64,000 nucleotides of DNA from Lojkania enalia (Eukaryota; Ascomycota; Dothideomycetes; Pleosporales): NCBI GenBank assembly GCA_010094045.1, contig ML986686.1, positions 111,575 through 175,574 of the forward strand. Direction: 5' to 3'. Below, piece by piece: positions 37,881 through 47,751 of the stretch. Positions within the stretch are counted from its first letter, which is position 1. Each line of letters opens with the position of its first letter. The notes beneath the pieces were generated by a model. That model was not told where the DNA came from and did not search any database. It was given only the letters and a program-made list of their open reading frames with translations. The position numbers and the translations under genes are program-made.

Positions 37881-40723
37881 TAGGCTAATAATATAAAGAA
37901 AGAGCGTAATCTTATCTAGATATTACTAATATTTATACGCTTAGGAGAAGGAGATTTAACTAGCTAAGTATTAGTTTAAGAGAACTATTTCTAGCTAGCT
38001 AGTTAACGTCTAGTATAATAATCGATATACTAAATAAGCTTAATATAGTTATTATATTACTAACAGAATAGGGAGTTATTTAACTTTTTAAGAAGCTGGT
38101 AGAAAGAAGAGTAGAGACTATAATAGAGAGAGGAGATTTAAGATATATTAGACTATAACTAGATATCTACCTTATATAAGAGATACTTAAAACGAGTAAG
38201 GTATATAAAAAGTAACTTATTATCCTTCTAATATATTAATATAAAATATTAAACTACCTTCTATTTCTTATATAAATTATAATAGAAGCGCTGGAAGAAT
38301 AAAAAGATTATCTTAAGATTTTAAGACTAGCTATTCTTAGTAGTCTAGTAGAGGTATAATACTAATATCTACTATAGCTATTTAAGTTGGTCCTAGATAT
38401 AGTTAAATATATTAACTCTATTAAACTAGTTTAAATAGAGTTTAGTCTTAATATATAGAAGTTATATATAAAGTGTATATAGTTTACTATTAAAATATAA
38501 AAGATTTAAGAGTTAAAGATAAAAGGTAGTAGAAGACTAGAGTTAGAAGATAATAATATATACTAAATTAAGATTAGATTAGAACTATTAGATTTTAGAT
38601 TACTAATTTTAAAGCTCCTACTATAGCTACTATATAAATAGTAGGATAGCTGTTAGACTAGTATTCTAGCTAGATATTACTAGAAAGGAAGAAAAAATCT
38701 AGATAGAGAATAATAAAGATCTCTATTTAGAGATCTATAGCAGCTATCTAGCTACTATTACTATATAACTAGGCGAGCTATTCTAATATTTTAAGAGGCT
38801 ATAAGTAGAGATAATAAAACTTATCTAATACTTAGTATAGTATACTATATACAGATCTTAAGTATCGTATAAAAGGATAGCTAAAAAGTAAGCTAAATGT
38901 AAGGTAAGTAAGAAGATAAAAGAGAAGAAGAAAGTATATATATAGAAGCAAGCGCGCTATATATAGGTATTAGGGGGAATATAAGAATACTATAATATAA
39001 AGCTACTAATAAAAGTATTTAATTAGTTTAAATAGATAATATTAAAGTAGAAGAATATAATATTTTTATTACTTTATTATTTTCTAACTAAATAAATAAT
39101 AATATTAGACTTATCTAGTTTAAGTAAATATTTAATTACTATATGAAAAAGAAGATCTAATAATTATATTAACTTTTAATCTTAAATAGTTATAAATTCT
39201 ATATTACTATAAACTTTATTAACTATTATAATTAGAATAGAATTCTTTTTACTATTTTACCTCTTTATTTAACTTATATACTTTAGCTACTTAATATTAT
39301 AATATTTAAGCCTCTATTAATAGTATATTTAGTAGAACTATTAAAATATTTTTATATAAGCTAAAGTCTAATATATACTATAAAAGATAACTTCTTCCCC
39401 CTATTTTAGAAAGTATAGAAGGTTTTTTTTAAGAAGTTAACTATTCTTAGCTCTTTTAAAGTAATAGATATATTATTATCTAATTTTAATCTAATTTTAA
39501 TAAATTTATTAGATTTTAAAAATTAAAAGAAAGCTTTTTATTATTATTAAATAATTATAATTAGAGAAAGATAGGTAAGCTTATATATTCTATAGTTAAG
39601 AATTAGAGTAGTAGAAATATATAGAAGTTTTATTAATCGCTCTACTACCTATCTATTTAAAATAAGCTGCTCTATTATAATATTAATAGTCTTAGGCAGG
39701 CGCTATTAATAAAGTAGAAGTATATAAAGAAAGGTAAAACTCTAGATCTTTAATAATATAAAAAGTATTACAGTAGATTAGTCTTTTAATTACTAAGGAA
39801 GGTAAGGGAAGTATATATATATTAATTTATTAAGGAGTAGAAGAATAAATAGCAGTAGCTTTAAAAAGTAGAGATAGTAGAGCTAAAGAAGGCAGCTAAG
39901 TTATACAAGGAGAAAATCTAGTAGGAAAAGCGTGCGGCGCGAGAGGAGGCTAAGAAAGTTAAGGAGAAGGAGAGAGCTAATAAGGTAGCACAGTACGAGG
40001 CTTAGAAGGTTGCCTATAACGCAGAAAAAGCTCTATAATTATCCTAAAAGGGTTAAAAGAAAGCTTTATAGCTACCTTTGCAGAGTAGAAAGCGTTCTAA
40101 ACATATTGTTAATACTCTAAATATTAGAAAGGCCTTAAAGGGCGCATCTACTACCCTAACTAAATCAACACGCCACGGCTACAATATTAAGCTTCCGGAT
40201 AGATTTAAATAGCGCAAATTGATCGCAGCTATCAACTTACTACTCTATCAGAAATTCTCGTGATACTATTGATTGTTAGTGGTTCTATAGCCTCAATTCT
40301 AATAGAGCGTTTATGGTGTTCGGCTTGCATTACGCGAATCCGGGCGTTACGCGCACAGACACGTTATAGTCTCGCCATTGCTAGCTTCTAGCGAAGCAGG
40401 CCACTTACCCTCCTTCAATACATCAATATTTGCCTCAGCAATTGATGCTCCCTGATACGCGACAGATTCTGCGACTCTCCACTCTAGTGTACTAGTGCTC
40501 ACACTCTCCAAAGTTGTATGGCGCTTGAACAGCATGTTCAAGATGTGAGCGAGAATCCTTAGGCTAAGGGTTATAGGATTTCACGACTGGATTGAAGTTG
40601 TTGGATAGGGCAATTAAATAAATAGCGCCTTCGTAAGTTCCCCTGGTCCACACTTGTACTCTTTTACCCGGAAACTTAAACCTTGGACCCGAGTGCTAAA
40701 CCATTAATCCTACTACTAAATAA

Positions 40724-40950
40724 TGTGGTGAGAGGCGAATCTTGTCTTAGGGAGGGATATGAGGAGCTGAACTGGTTGATTGAGGATGGCCAGCAGGCCA
40801 TATTTATGTATATAAGGAAGGGTATATCAGCTGATATCCAGCGTGATTAGATATCGTGCGACGGTATCTGATACAACTTGCAACCGGATAACTTGCTCCC
40901 GTACGGTAGTATGAAATTGTACTCAGTAGACTCGCCAAATCCCTATCACA
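40724..40950 (-). mobile_element. Solo LTR, family S
   Basis: A 227-bp sequence beginning TGTGGTGAGAGG and ending CTATCACA on the plus strand, with a perfect AATAA duplication (40719-40723 and 40951-40955). Its reverse complement is homologous to the solo LTR at 55807-56010: both share the stretch around CCGCTGGCCATCTTCAATCA-like sequence, an ATAAATATGG TATA-type core, and the CACCACA end. It is not heavily RIP-mutated, as expected for a short single repeat. Confidence 0.8.
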
Positions 40951-41315
40951 AATAATAGCGCGCTCATATGGGATGAGTCTAAAAATTGAGACTCATGAAA
41001 TTCCTGAATAGCAATTCATTATCTATCATTGTGCTATAGAATTTACGCCTATAATTCAAGTAAAGTACACCAATGAAGAAGACTAAAAAAAAAAAAAAAA
41101 ATCCCCCCGCGATGAGCATCTATTGTATCTTAACATTGGAAGTGTCGAACTTAAACCATCATTCTGTCGAAGAACTAATTTGAGCTTAGTGAGCGAAAGT
41201 TTTTAGTTTTGATATAGGGTGCTCAAGCATTTCTATCTAAATTAAAGAATATCGATATGCTTGTCGTTATATAGAAGTCATAATGTGTCTTATAGGTGGT
41301 ATAGGTGACAACTTG

Positions 41316-41464
41316 TGTCGCGTATCAGGGAGCATCAATTGCTGAGGCAAATATTGATGTATTGAAGGAGGGTAAGTGGCCTGCTTCGGTAGAAGCTAGC
41401 GATGGCGAGACTATATAGGCCTAAAAACAGACCAACTATAATAGGATAGTAGAAACATGTGACA
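41316..41464 (+). mobile_element. Solo LTR, intact sister of the outermost nest layer
   Basis: A 149-bp sequence TGTCGCG...GTGACA flanked by a perfect ACTTG duplication (41311-41315 and 41465-41469). It is the same family as the split LTR at 15017-40464, in opposite orientation, and contains the uninterrupted GAGACTATAGG-like site into which the pogo-like element jumped in the other copy. It lies less than 1 kb from that copy, so the two form an inverted pair. Confidence 0.86.
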
Positions 41465-41681
41465 ACTTGAAGCCGAAGCCTAGTAATATTATCTCGCCCT
41501 CGTAATCGTCCACTTTCAAATATGAATAAAGGATGCTAGGCGATAGTAAAGAGTCCCAAAATATTCTGCTTCCAATGCATCACATTGTACAGAACTGTCA
41601 TAAGTTCCCATAATACCAAAATATCCGTTTCGAGCGGTTGCTACTCTGATCGTTATGCCACCGATTCGCTGTGGTTCCGAC

Positions 41682-42028
41682 TCAAGTACCACAAGTAAAC
41701 GGACATCCCTGTGCGTCCTCAGGGCAAATTAGGGAACGCGGCTCGCAGTATGTGTAAAATGTCCTCCCTCTATTCCATAGGTAAGTAAATGTCCTCTATA
41801 AATCAATACAGCAAAGAATAGCACTCACGCTTCATCGTCAAAGTGATAAAATATGATATTTAAATCCATATATGAAGGAGGTAGGTATGCAGAAGGCGTT
41901 GGAGTCGGAGTCGGAGTCGGCGTTGGAGTAGCATAGGGAGTTGAATAAGAAGGCCTGTGATGCCGAAAGAATGGAAAGCCGAGGGTAAGTGGGGAAAGGA
42001 GGGAAAGTAAGAGAAGCTGAAAATGCAT
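41682..42028 (-). CDS. Small secreted cysteine-containing protein
   Basis: Two-exon model: 42028-41829 and 41769-41682, joined over a 59-bp intron (GTGAGT donor, GAATAG acceptor). The product is about 95 aa. It has a clear signal peptide (MHFQLLLLSLLSPLTLG), then a Tyr/Pro/Thr-rich linker with an uninterrupted (TP) run of about 13 residues encoded by a GA(G/A)TCG-type microsatellite, then a short domain with four Cys residues (TYCEPRSLICPEDAQGCPFT with one more Cys). Small size, secretion and Cys content fit a candidate effector or cell-wall protein. It lies at the edge of the RiPP gene island, but membership is unproven. An alternative nearer acceptor would give a 33-bp intron, too short to be likely. 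Confidence 0.5.
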
Positions 42029-43035
42029 CGTCTCGTAATCTCTTGTAGATAGAAGAGAACTCTAACTTATTGATGAGTGGAAAATGCCTTTGAATTTCGA
42101 ATCTTAATACGATAGTCGCGGGATGTGTAAAATATGAGTCGGATGGACATGCAGGAGACGCTGCAAAATCGCCCAAACCTCTATTTATAATTCTAAATCC
42201 CCCTACCTTCGATCCAGACCAATCTTCGTGATTCAAGGAGTTTCAATCCATAGTACAGGATTGCAATCGCATTGTTTGCCTAGTTTCTGATATTGGGGCT
42301 ATGCATTCGGATGTGATGACCCAGAACACAGCGTGATTGGGTAACTAGGCCCAGATCCTCCAGACCGCATTACGGGGCGGGGGCTAAGGCGTAGCTTGGT
42401 GAACCTTATTGTGCCTGGAAATTAGTTTCATGGGGCGGAATTTGCCCCGAGGGAATCGTAAAAGAGATTGCATCATTAAATGAGAAACTGTGGAACCATG
42501 AAGAAATATGAAGGGAAATAATGTGCGCCAAATTTAACCAATCCCGGCTTTTCGAATCGAGAGCTGGGCTTGTAGCTGACCAGAACGAGCAACAGGAATG
42601 CTTCCAAAATACTATACGAGAGGCAGGGATCTTCAATTATCAAGCAGAAAATTCTTATCGATAATAGAAGACCGTCTCTGCATATAGTTCAAAGATGCTA
42701 TAGAATGCACGCGGCTTACATTAAGGATAAATAGCACCATCAAGATTGGAAAGACCGGAATTATTATGTCATGTCGTCATGCACGCACATAGCACAACAC
42801 TTAACTTACGACAATTAAAATTATGAGTGCAACTAAGAGGCTTGGAACAAGTCATAAATTCCATGAGAAGTCGTTCTCGACTCATCCTTCCTTTGCCCGT
42901 CTCTCACTCATGTTGCCGTAACAGTCCATTGATGATGAATGCGTATAAGATGGCATACACTAGTAATTGTTAGAAATTACAACCGAACAATATGAATATG
43001 AGACCTCGAGGCAGCAAACAAGTGCCTTTTTAGCC
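42029..43035. other. Intergenic, nothing firm
   Basis: AT-rich spacer between the small secreted protein and the GMC oxidoreductase. Minus-strand frames at 42236-41838 and 42636-42406 lack family motifs and splice partners. The last 300 bp are probably the 3' untranslated region of the oxidoreductase gene. Confidence 0.4.
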
Positions 43036-44598
43036 TCACTGTATGATGAAGCTCGCTAGTTGCTCCACCATTGCATACAAAGTAGCTTGGGGGTGTCCAC
43101 CGAGCGGGACCGGCACTACGCTCGCATCCGCAACCCGCAACCCATCCACGCCGAGTACCTTACCCTCTGCATCCACTACCTTCCCCATAGCGGCAGTACC
43201 ACCTGAGTGATGATGTTGCATCCCAGTGCGTTCAATACGCTCTCGTAAAACGTCATCGGAAACGTCAGAAGTCAATGGTGTAAGGCCGTCTAGACCTGGT
43301 CCTGAAGGAGGCGTTTCGGATTCGACGAGCTGCTTCATGCCCCCCGTATCGAGGATAGCCTTGAGAGTCTGACGAGCAGCATACATGAGGACTTGGCGAT
43401 CGGTATCTGTAGATAGATAATTCGGTCGAACTTTGGGGAGATCATTTGGAGAGGAGGAACTGATTGACACACTTCCTCGGGAGGTAGGTAGAAGAAGCAT
43501 AGTAGACGTTGCAATATGCGTCCCATCCACGGGAATTCCGGGAATACCGGGTGGCACATAGACCGTGAGCACCTCGAAAAGGTTGCGGCCCTGCAAATCA
43601 AGACTTGCTGCATCTTTACCGACCAAGTGCTGAGGCACTGTCTCGCTGGCGACCCAATCGTAGGGCATACCTTTGAAGAGAGAAGGATTAGTCCATCCAG
43701 GGCTCCCTAGGGCAAGGTTTTGGGACGGGTCGCGGAGACGGAAGGCTAGATAGACCGCAAAATGATCGAACAAATTTTCACCGACATACGGAGACGCATG
43801 CTTGAGGTCGATGCCATGATCTGATAGAACTTCTGGAGGTCCGATTCCGGATAGCATCAGTATCTGAGGAGTACGATATGCCCCGGAACACAAAATGACT
43901 TCTTTGTTCGCTTTTGCGACGCGCCCGTCAGTCAACTCTACCCCATTAGCCTTCACTCCGGTAAATGTCACTCTGTGGGCGCTTGTGTTCGTAAGCACAG
44001 TAACTCCATCGAGCGGATAGGCCGCATATGAGGGTTGGCGGAGACCATTACGCACGTTCTCCTTTAATTCGGAAAGACCAGTCATTGACCCACTCGATGT
44101 ATTTGCGGGCTTGACTCCCAGTTCGTTCCAGGCAGCTTCAACAGCATTTCGCAATGGGTATTTCCTTTCTGGATCTGAGGAGATATGTGCGGCCCCGAAA
44201 TGTCCATCCACTTTCTCAAGCCATGGCTTCATCCCTTTGTAACTCCATCTCTGATCGCCTATAATCTTTCCCCAGTCATCATAGTCTTTCGAATCGGCTG
44301 GTAGCCAACCTCCAAAATTTAGAATGCTGCCGCCCCCCAGCGTTTTACCGGCGTTTAGAGTATGCGTGCGGCCTGCGGTTTGAGTGACAGGATCGCTTTG
44401 GTATGCATAGTCCAGCTTTCCGCCCAGAAGTGAAAGGCCGGCCAAGATTGTGTCTGTTCCAGCTTCACCAGTTGGATCAGGTCCAGCTTCGAGGAGGATA
44501 ACGGATGGCTTTGAGGAGCTCTGGGCAATGCGAGAGGCCACGGCACAGCCGGTGAGCCCACCTCCAACAATGATGTAGTCTGCGCTCAGTGATGCCAT
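43036..44598 (-). CDS. GMC-family FAD oxidoreductase
   Basis: Complete intronless 520-aa enzyme of the glucose-methanol-choline family, which oxidises alcohols using FAD. The N-terminal dinucleotide fold is clear (DYIIVGGGLTGCAVASRI, then VILLEAGPD), followed by the GMC signature region TLGGGSILNFGGWLPADS and the second signature LCSGAYRTPQILMLSGIGPP. The C-terminal catalytic part has HHHSGGTAAMG and GGHPQATLYA, carrying the two active-site His positions of the family. There is no signal peptide, so it is probably cytosolic, unlike secreted aryl-alcohol oxidases. It is transcribed divergently from the methyltransferase gene, with about 280-380 bp between start codons. This placement suggests co-regulation as a tailoring enzyme of the RiPP cluster. 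The substrate is unknown. Confidence 0.93.
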   Translation of the reverse strand: MASLSADYIIVGGGLTGCAVASRIAQSSSKPSVILLEAGPDPTGEAGTDTILAGLSLLGGKLDYAYQSDPVTQTAGRTHTLNAGKTLGGGSILNFGGWLPADSKDYDDWGKIIGDQRWSYKGMKPWLEKVDGHFGAAHISSDPERKYPLRNAVEAAWNELGVKPANTSSGSMTGLSELKENVRNGLRQPSYAAYPLDGVTVLTNTSAHRVTFTGVKANGVELTDGRVAKANKEVILCSGAYRTPQILMLSGIGPPEVLSDHGIDLKHASPYVGENLFDHFAVYLAFRLRDPSQNLALGSPGWTNPSLFKGMPYDWVASETVPQHLVGKDAASLDLQGRNLFEVLTVYVPPGIPGIPVDGTHIATSTMLLLPTSRGSVSISSSSPNDLPKVRPNYLSTDTDRQVLMYAARQTLKAILDTGGMKQLVESETPPSGPGLDGLTPLTSDVSDDVLRERIERTGMQHHHSGGTAAMGKVVDAEGKVLGVDGLRVADASVVPVPLGGHPQATLYAMVEQLASFIIQ

Positions 44599-44975
44599 AT
44601 CCTGCTGGAATAATTTTAGGCTGCTGAAAATCTGAGGTTAAGCTATTTGGATGGAGTGGTTTTCTGAGGATTGGAGCTACGCCTCTTGCGTTGAGGGGGG
44701 CTGGGCAAGGTAATAATGAACGCCGCACCCGAGCCTTGGCACCTGCATATTTGGGTACGTTACACAGCAGGCGGCATCACCGTAGTTTCCGTGCGTCCTT
44801 CGGGTTATTTACCTACATGGCCTACTTGGCAACCGTTAAAGTCCGAATGTATTGAATCGATGCATATCTCTGCACGCCTTTGATTAATACTGTTATAGTC
44901 CAAGTGCCCCCGATTACGGCACCTCCTGGCCTTCTCCCCACGGTTCTGGTCATTCCCCAGTCCCTTTGTTTCACA
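44599..44975. promoter_or_regulatory. Divergent promoter, GMC oxidoreductase / methyltransferase
   Basis: The intergenic region between two divergently transcribed cluster genes, short enough to act as a shared promoter. No specific factor site is claimed. Confidence 0.5.
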
Positions 44976-46073
44976 ATGCTGATTCGCCCTGTTTTCTCTG
45001 CAGCGCCACAGCGTCGATCCTTATATGGCTGTGCTCGCAAACTGGTGCCCTTAAGAGTTAGTAGAAGGAATAGCATGACAGCCCCCAGACCCATGGCAGA
45101 TAGAAAGAATGACAGTGTATGGAAACTTCAAAATATCGAAACGGAGTATTGGCATGAATACATTGCCACTCGGCCAAAGTATGATGCCACTATTTTCGAC
45201 CCCATCTTCGATTATCACACTGCAAACGGAACCCCTTTCCACGACGTGATCGACATTGGCACCGGCGCTGGCTCGGCCCTTGGTCGATTGATCAATCGCT
45301 TCCCACACGTCACTGCGAGTGATAATGACACTCTGAGCCTCGGGTTTGCTCAAGAAAGGCATCGAGACGTGCCTGCTAACCGTCTCACTTGGACTCTATC
45401 CAAGGGTGAAGACCTCACGCAACATCATCCTCCTTCTTCCTTCGATATGGCAACATGCGCTTTGACTTTCCCTTTACTGGATACAGAGAAGGCACTCCGT
45501 TGCATGTTTACGCTTCTACGACCCGGTGGAACACTAGCAATTTGGTTCTATGGGCCACCCATTTTCACGGACCCTGCGCTTGCGGAAAAAGCGCAACCTG
45601 CATTATATGCCGCCGTGGACCATGCCTTCAAACCAGTAGTCAGTGGTGGTGACCCTCAACGCACAGCTAGCTGGAAACGTGCGGCCGACGGAATGGCAAG
45701 TTGGTTAGACTATATTCCATTCCAGAAGGATGACTGGCAGGATGTTCGCCGACACAAGTGGAACAATGCAAATGCTCGTCTAGCATTCTTTGGGCCTGCA
45801 GCTTGCGACTTCGACGTGGAGCCATTGAGCGCTGTGACCGGGCATGAAGCTGTCACAGAAGTGCAGGATCCGAGCTTTTGGAAGGTAGATTGGGATGTGG
45901 AAATGGTGAAGAGGTTTGTTATGGCCGTGTTTCCTAAACCGAAAGAAATGGTAGGTACGGATGCCGTTATGGAAGGATATTTTGAGAAGTTACGGGACAT
46001 AATGGGTGGACCAGGCAAGAAGACGACTATGTCCTGGCCTGCAGTCCTGATATTGGCGCAGAGGAGTGGTTAA
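44976..46073 (+). CDS. SAM-dependent methyltransferase (class I, trans-aconitate-type)
   Basis: Class I methyltransferase, apparently intronless. The Rossmann motif I is VIDIGTGAGSALGRL, followed by the acidic ribose-binding position in TASDNDTL, motif II around SFDMATCALTFPLLD, and LRPGGTLAIWFYG (motif III). The DSVWKLQNIETEYWHEYIATRPKY start resembles fungal trans-aconitate-like methyltransferases. The start is uncertain. ATG 44976 (A at -3) adds an Arg-rich, acid-free leader (MLIRPVFSAAPQRRS...) that could be a mitochondrial signal. ATG 45075 or 45093 starts directly before the conserved domain. The frame stays open further 5'. In the cluster it would O- or N-methylate the peptide or a carboxylate, an inference from context only. 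It converges with the SDR gene, 120 bp apart. Confidence 0.88.
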   Translation: MLIRPVFSAAPQRRSLYGCARKLVPLRVSRRNSMTAPRPMADRKNDSVWKLQNIETEYWHEYIATRPKYDATIFDPIFDYHTANGTPFHDVIDIGTGAGSALGRLINRFPHVTASDNDTLSLGFAQERHRDVPANRLTWTLSKGEDLTQHHPPSSFDMATCALTFPLLDTEKALRCMFTLLRPGGTLAIWFYGPPIFTDPALAEKAQPALYAAVDHAFKPVVSGGDPQRTASWKRAADGMASWLDYIPFQKDDWQDVRRHKWNNANARLAFFGPAACDFDVEPLSAVTGHEAVTEVQDPSFWKVDWDVEMVKRFVMAVFPKPKEMVGTDAVMEGYFEKLRDIMGGPGKKTTMSWPAVLILAQRSG

Positions 46074-46193
46074 TGGGGTAGCTCATTTCAATTATTGCCA
46101 TTTATTAGGCTTCTGAGCATTTAATCCTATATTTCCTATGTTCCTCACTATACGGAACACATTCACACAAGATTGGTCTTACGCGTTGTCTTC

Positions 46194-47110
46194 TTACCAT
46201 TCAACTTCCCTTCGAGTCTCGTCAATGGAGACAAACTTGCCTCCTACCTTTTCACGGCTGGCTCCCTCTATCTGGCTTAGAACGAAGTTGCAGGAGTCTT
46301 CCACGGGAACGAATGCTTTTTCGAACCCAAAATGCCTTGCTCCTGAGTTTCCCATGTCTGTCTGCATAAATCTAGTGCAGTTCAGTAACTGTTCACCTAA
46401 GTTAATGGAGATATACTGCTCTCTTACCCAGGGTCAATGACAAAAGCAGTCAGGCTTGGGCTCTCGCAGTGAATCTTTCGCGTCATATAATGAGCCACGA
46501 CCTTGCTAGCGCCGTAAGCAAACATTGGCCAAGGCGCCTTTTCCATGGCCCCAATGCTTGCAATGGGCGTGCCGATGACAACGAATTTCCCCGCCCCGCC
46601 ACTCTCTAGAAGACTTCGGACGGCCTGGAAGAGCCGTAGTGGTCCTATAGAGAGGTGCTTAGTCCAAGTTCTATTCGGACACGAGGTTCTACTTGCCTAG
46701 GCCATTAACGTCAACTAGTTCCTTCACTTCGTCGGGTTTCACAGTAGTCAAGTCGCCGTAAATGTTAGATGATCCGGCATTTGCTATCACAACATCTAAT
46801 TTGGTGACTCCATGGTTGGTAGAGAGGGTGCTAACTGCCTCAATTGCGTCGGTATCCGATGTGGAATCGATCTTGACAACGATAAGCTTGCTGCTCTCAC
46901 CGCACGGCAAAGTAGCGAGGGAGCGACTGTTCGAGTCATTCAGATCGCGAACGCCGGCTATGACAGTGTTCGAAGGCTGTGAAAGGAGTGCAGTAGTCAA
47001 TGCTCTACCAAGGCCTAAACTCGCAATTGATTAGATGGTTTTATAATAAACATGGATTGAATATGGGTATCCTTGCCTCTGCTCGCGCCGCTAATTAGAT
47101 AGGTTGTCAT
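46194..47110 (-). CDS. Short-chain dehydrogenase/reductase with two GC-AG introns
   Basis: Complete 248-aa SDR built from four exons: 47110-47077, 47014-46697, 46644-46428 and 46371-46194. NAD(P) binding is shown by SGASRGLG (residues 7-14) and NAG (90-92). The catalytic Tyr161-x-x-x-Lys165 is in FAYGASK, with a Ser in the preceding TPIAS strand. The sequence resembles classical ketoreductases related to the norsolorinic-acid reductase type. The first two introns (47076-47015 and 46696-46645) use GC donors (GCAAGG and GCAAGT). The third (46427-46372) is a normal GT-AG intron. Only this model keeps the SDR core intact, since reading through gives immediate stops. It is divergent from the UstYa gene at 47752 and probably reduces or oxidises a carbonyl or alcohol on the RiPP product. 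Confidence 0.9.
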
Positions 47111-47751
47111 TTTGGGTGTGTTCGATAGCTGTCTTGCACTTGAAAAGAGGGTAGTCCGTGGAGGATTCAGCTTCTCAATAATACTTGTCTAAGTAAAGCC
47201 CGAGCAAGCGATGAATAGTTCAACACTTATTGGTATAGCATCGGCTTTCAATGGCTGTATTGACCCCGTAAAGGATATTATAAGGATTTTAGCGCCGGAG
47301 GTCGCTCTTACATAGGTACCGCTCTGCATAGGTCACACAGCGCCAAGACCTGGCGCTGCGCCCCAATCTCGATTCTTCCAATTACTAATCCATTGAGTGC
47401 ATGGTTACATCGTTTGTATTATCTGCCGCGAAGCATTCTCTAAACAGTGATGCAACTCAGCGACGCAATACGAGAGGTCCGTCGGAGACTTAGGTGACGA
47501 ATATATAGACTTGACGCAGGCTAATAAACTGGTACCACGCCGTTGGGCAAGACCTTCCTCATGCGGCCACTCTTACACAGGAGTAGATCATAGATTTTAC
47601 GGATAGTTTGCCGGTAAAGAGTGCCCAGGGCAACAGATCGGCATATCTTCCGCATGTACTTGATCTCGAATACAGATCTTGAGCACACTTAGTGAGCGAG
47701 GATACTCGGAGATAGGAGCTATACTAGATTTTGTCACACCTAGAGATCGAG
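47111..47751. promoter_or_regulatory. Divergent promoter, SDR / UstYa gene A
   Basis: 640 bp between the starts of the SDR and the first UstYa gene. Probably a bidirectional promoter. No open frame or repeat of note. Confidence 0.45.

Larger units (their letters stand above)
15805..38997 (-). mobile_element. Non-autonomous LTR element, copy 2
   Basis: Inserted in the pogo-like transposase with a perfect TAAAG duplication (15800-15804 and 38998-39002). The intact right LTR is 38787-38997 (211 bp). The left LTR is split into 15805-15826, 21179-21278 and 37054-about 37147 by a copia and a gypsy element. A polypurine tract (read as TACCCCC on the plus strand) just inside the left LTR gives a minus orientation. 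Without its inserts the element is about 1.5 kb. The interior (about 37148-38786) has no protease, reverse transcriptase or integrase trace, so it must have been mobilised in trans. Confidence 0.85.
15068..40364 (+). mobile_element. pogo/Fot1-like transposon hosting the nest
   Basis: Perfect 39-bp terminal inverted repeats (15068-15106 and 40326-40364, starting ACGTGTCTGTGCGCG) with TATA on both outer sides. The transposase starts at 15156: MDLIQSAIDNIELLGLGED, then YTEIATRYS and LARRY, the same N-terminal helix-turn-helix type as the element at 3147-5280. It breaks at 15804, where another element is inserted, and resumes at 39003. Downstream reading recovers a degraded catalytic-domain stretch (LPLYLTYIL*LLN, from the family pattern PPHxxHxLQPLD) and a charged Lys/Glu/Ala-rich C-terminal tail near 39830-40060. 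Without the nested insert the element is about 2.1 kb. It is saturated with RIP-type stops and inactive. Confidence 0.9.
15017..40464 (-). mobile_element. Solo LTR (outermost layer), split by the nested insertion
   Basis: The two outer ends of the nest form one about 150-bp solo LTR in minus orientation. Its halves are 15017-15067 and 40365-40464. It begins TGTC and ends GACA, and is flanked by a perfect 5-bp duplication GATTC (15012-15016 and 40465-40469). An uninterrupted sister copy at 41316-41464 confirms the joint: it reads straight through the place where this copy is broken by the pogo-like element. The matching retrotransposon body is not in the window. Confidence 0.88.

Noticed and set aside
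40347..40541. 64-codon minus-strand frame next to the nest
   Set aside because: It reads through the right half of a solo LTR and its flank; not a gene.
41085..41101. Run of 17 adenines as a retroposon poly(A) tail
   Set aside because: No gene-like or LINE/SINE body lies upstream and no flanking duplication was found; probably a simple homopolymer.
47731..47751. Earlier TTG start for UstYa gene A
   Set aside because: A non-ATG start is unnecessary. ATG 47752 gives a normal N-terminus, and 232 nt of exon 1 splice in phase.
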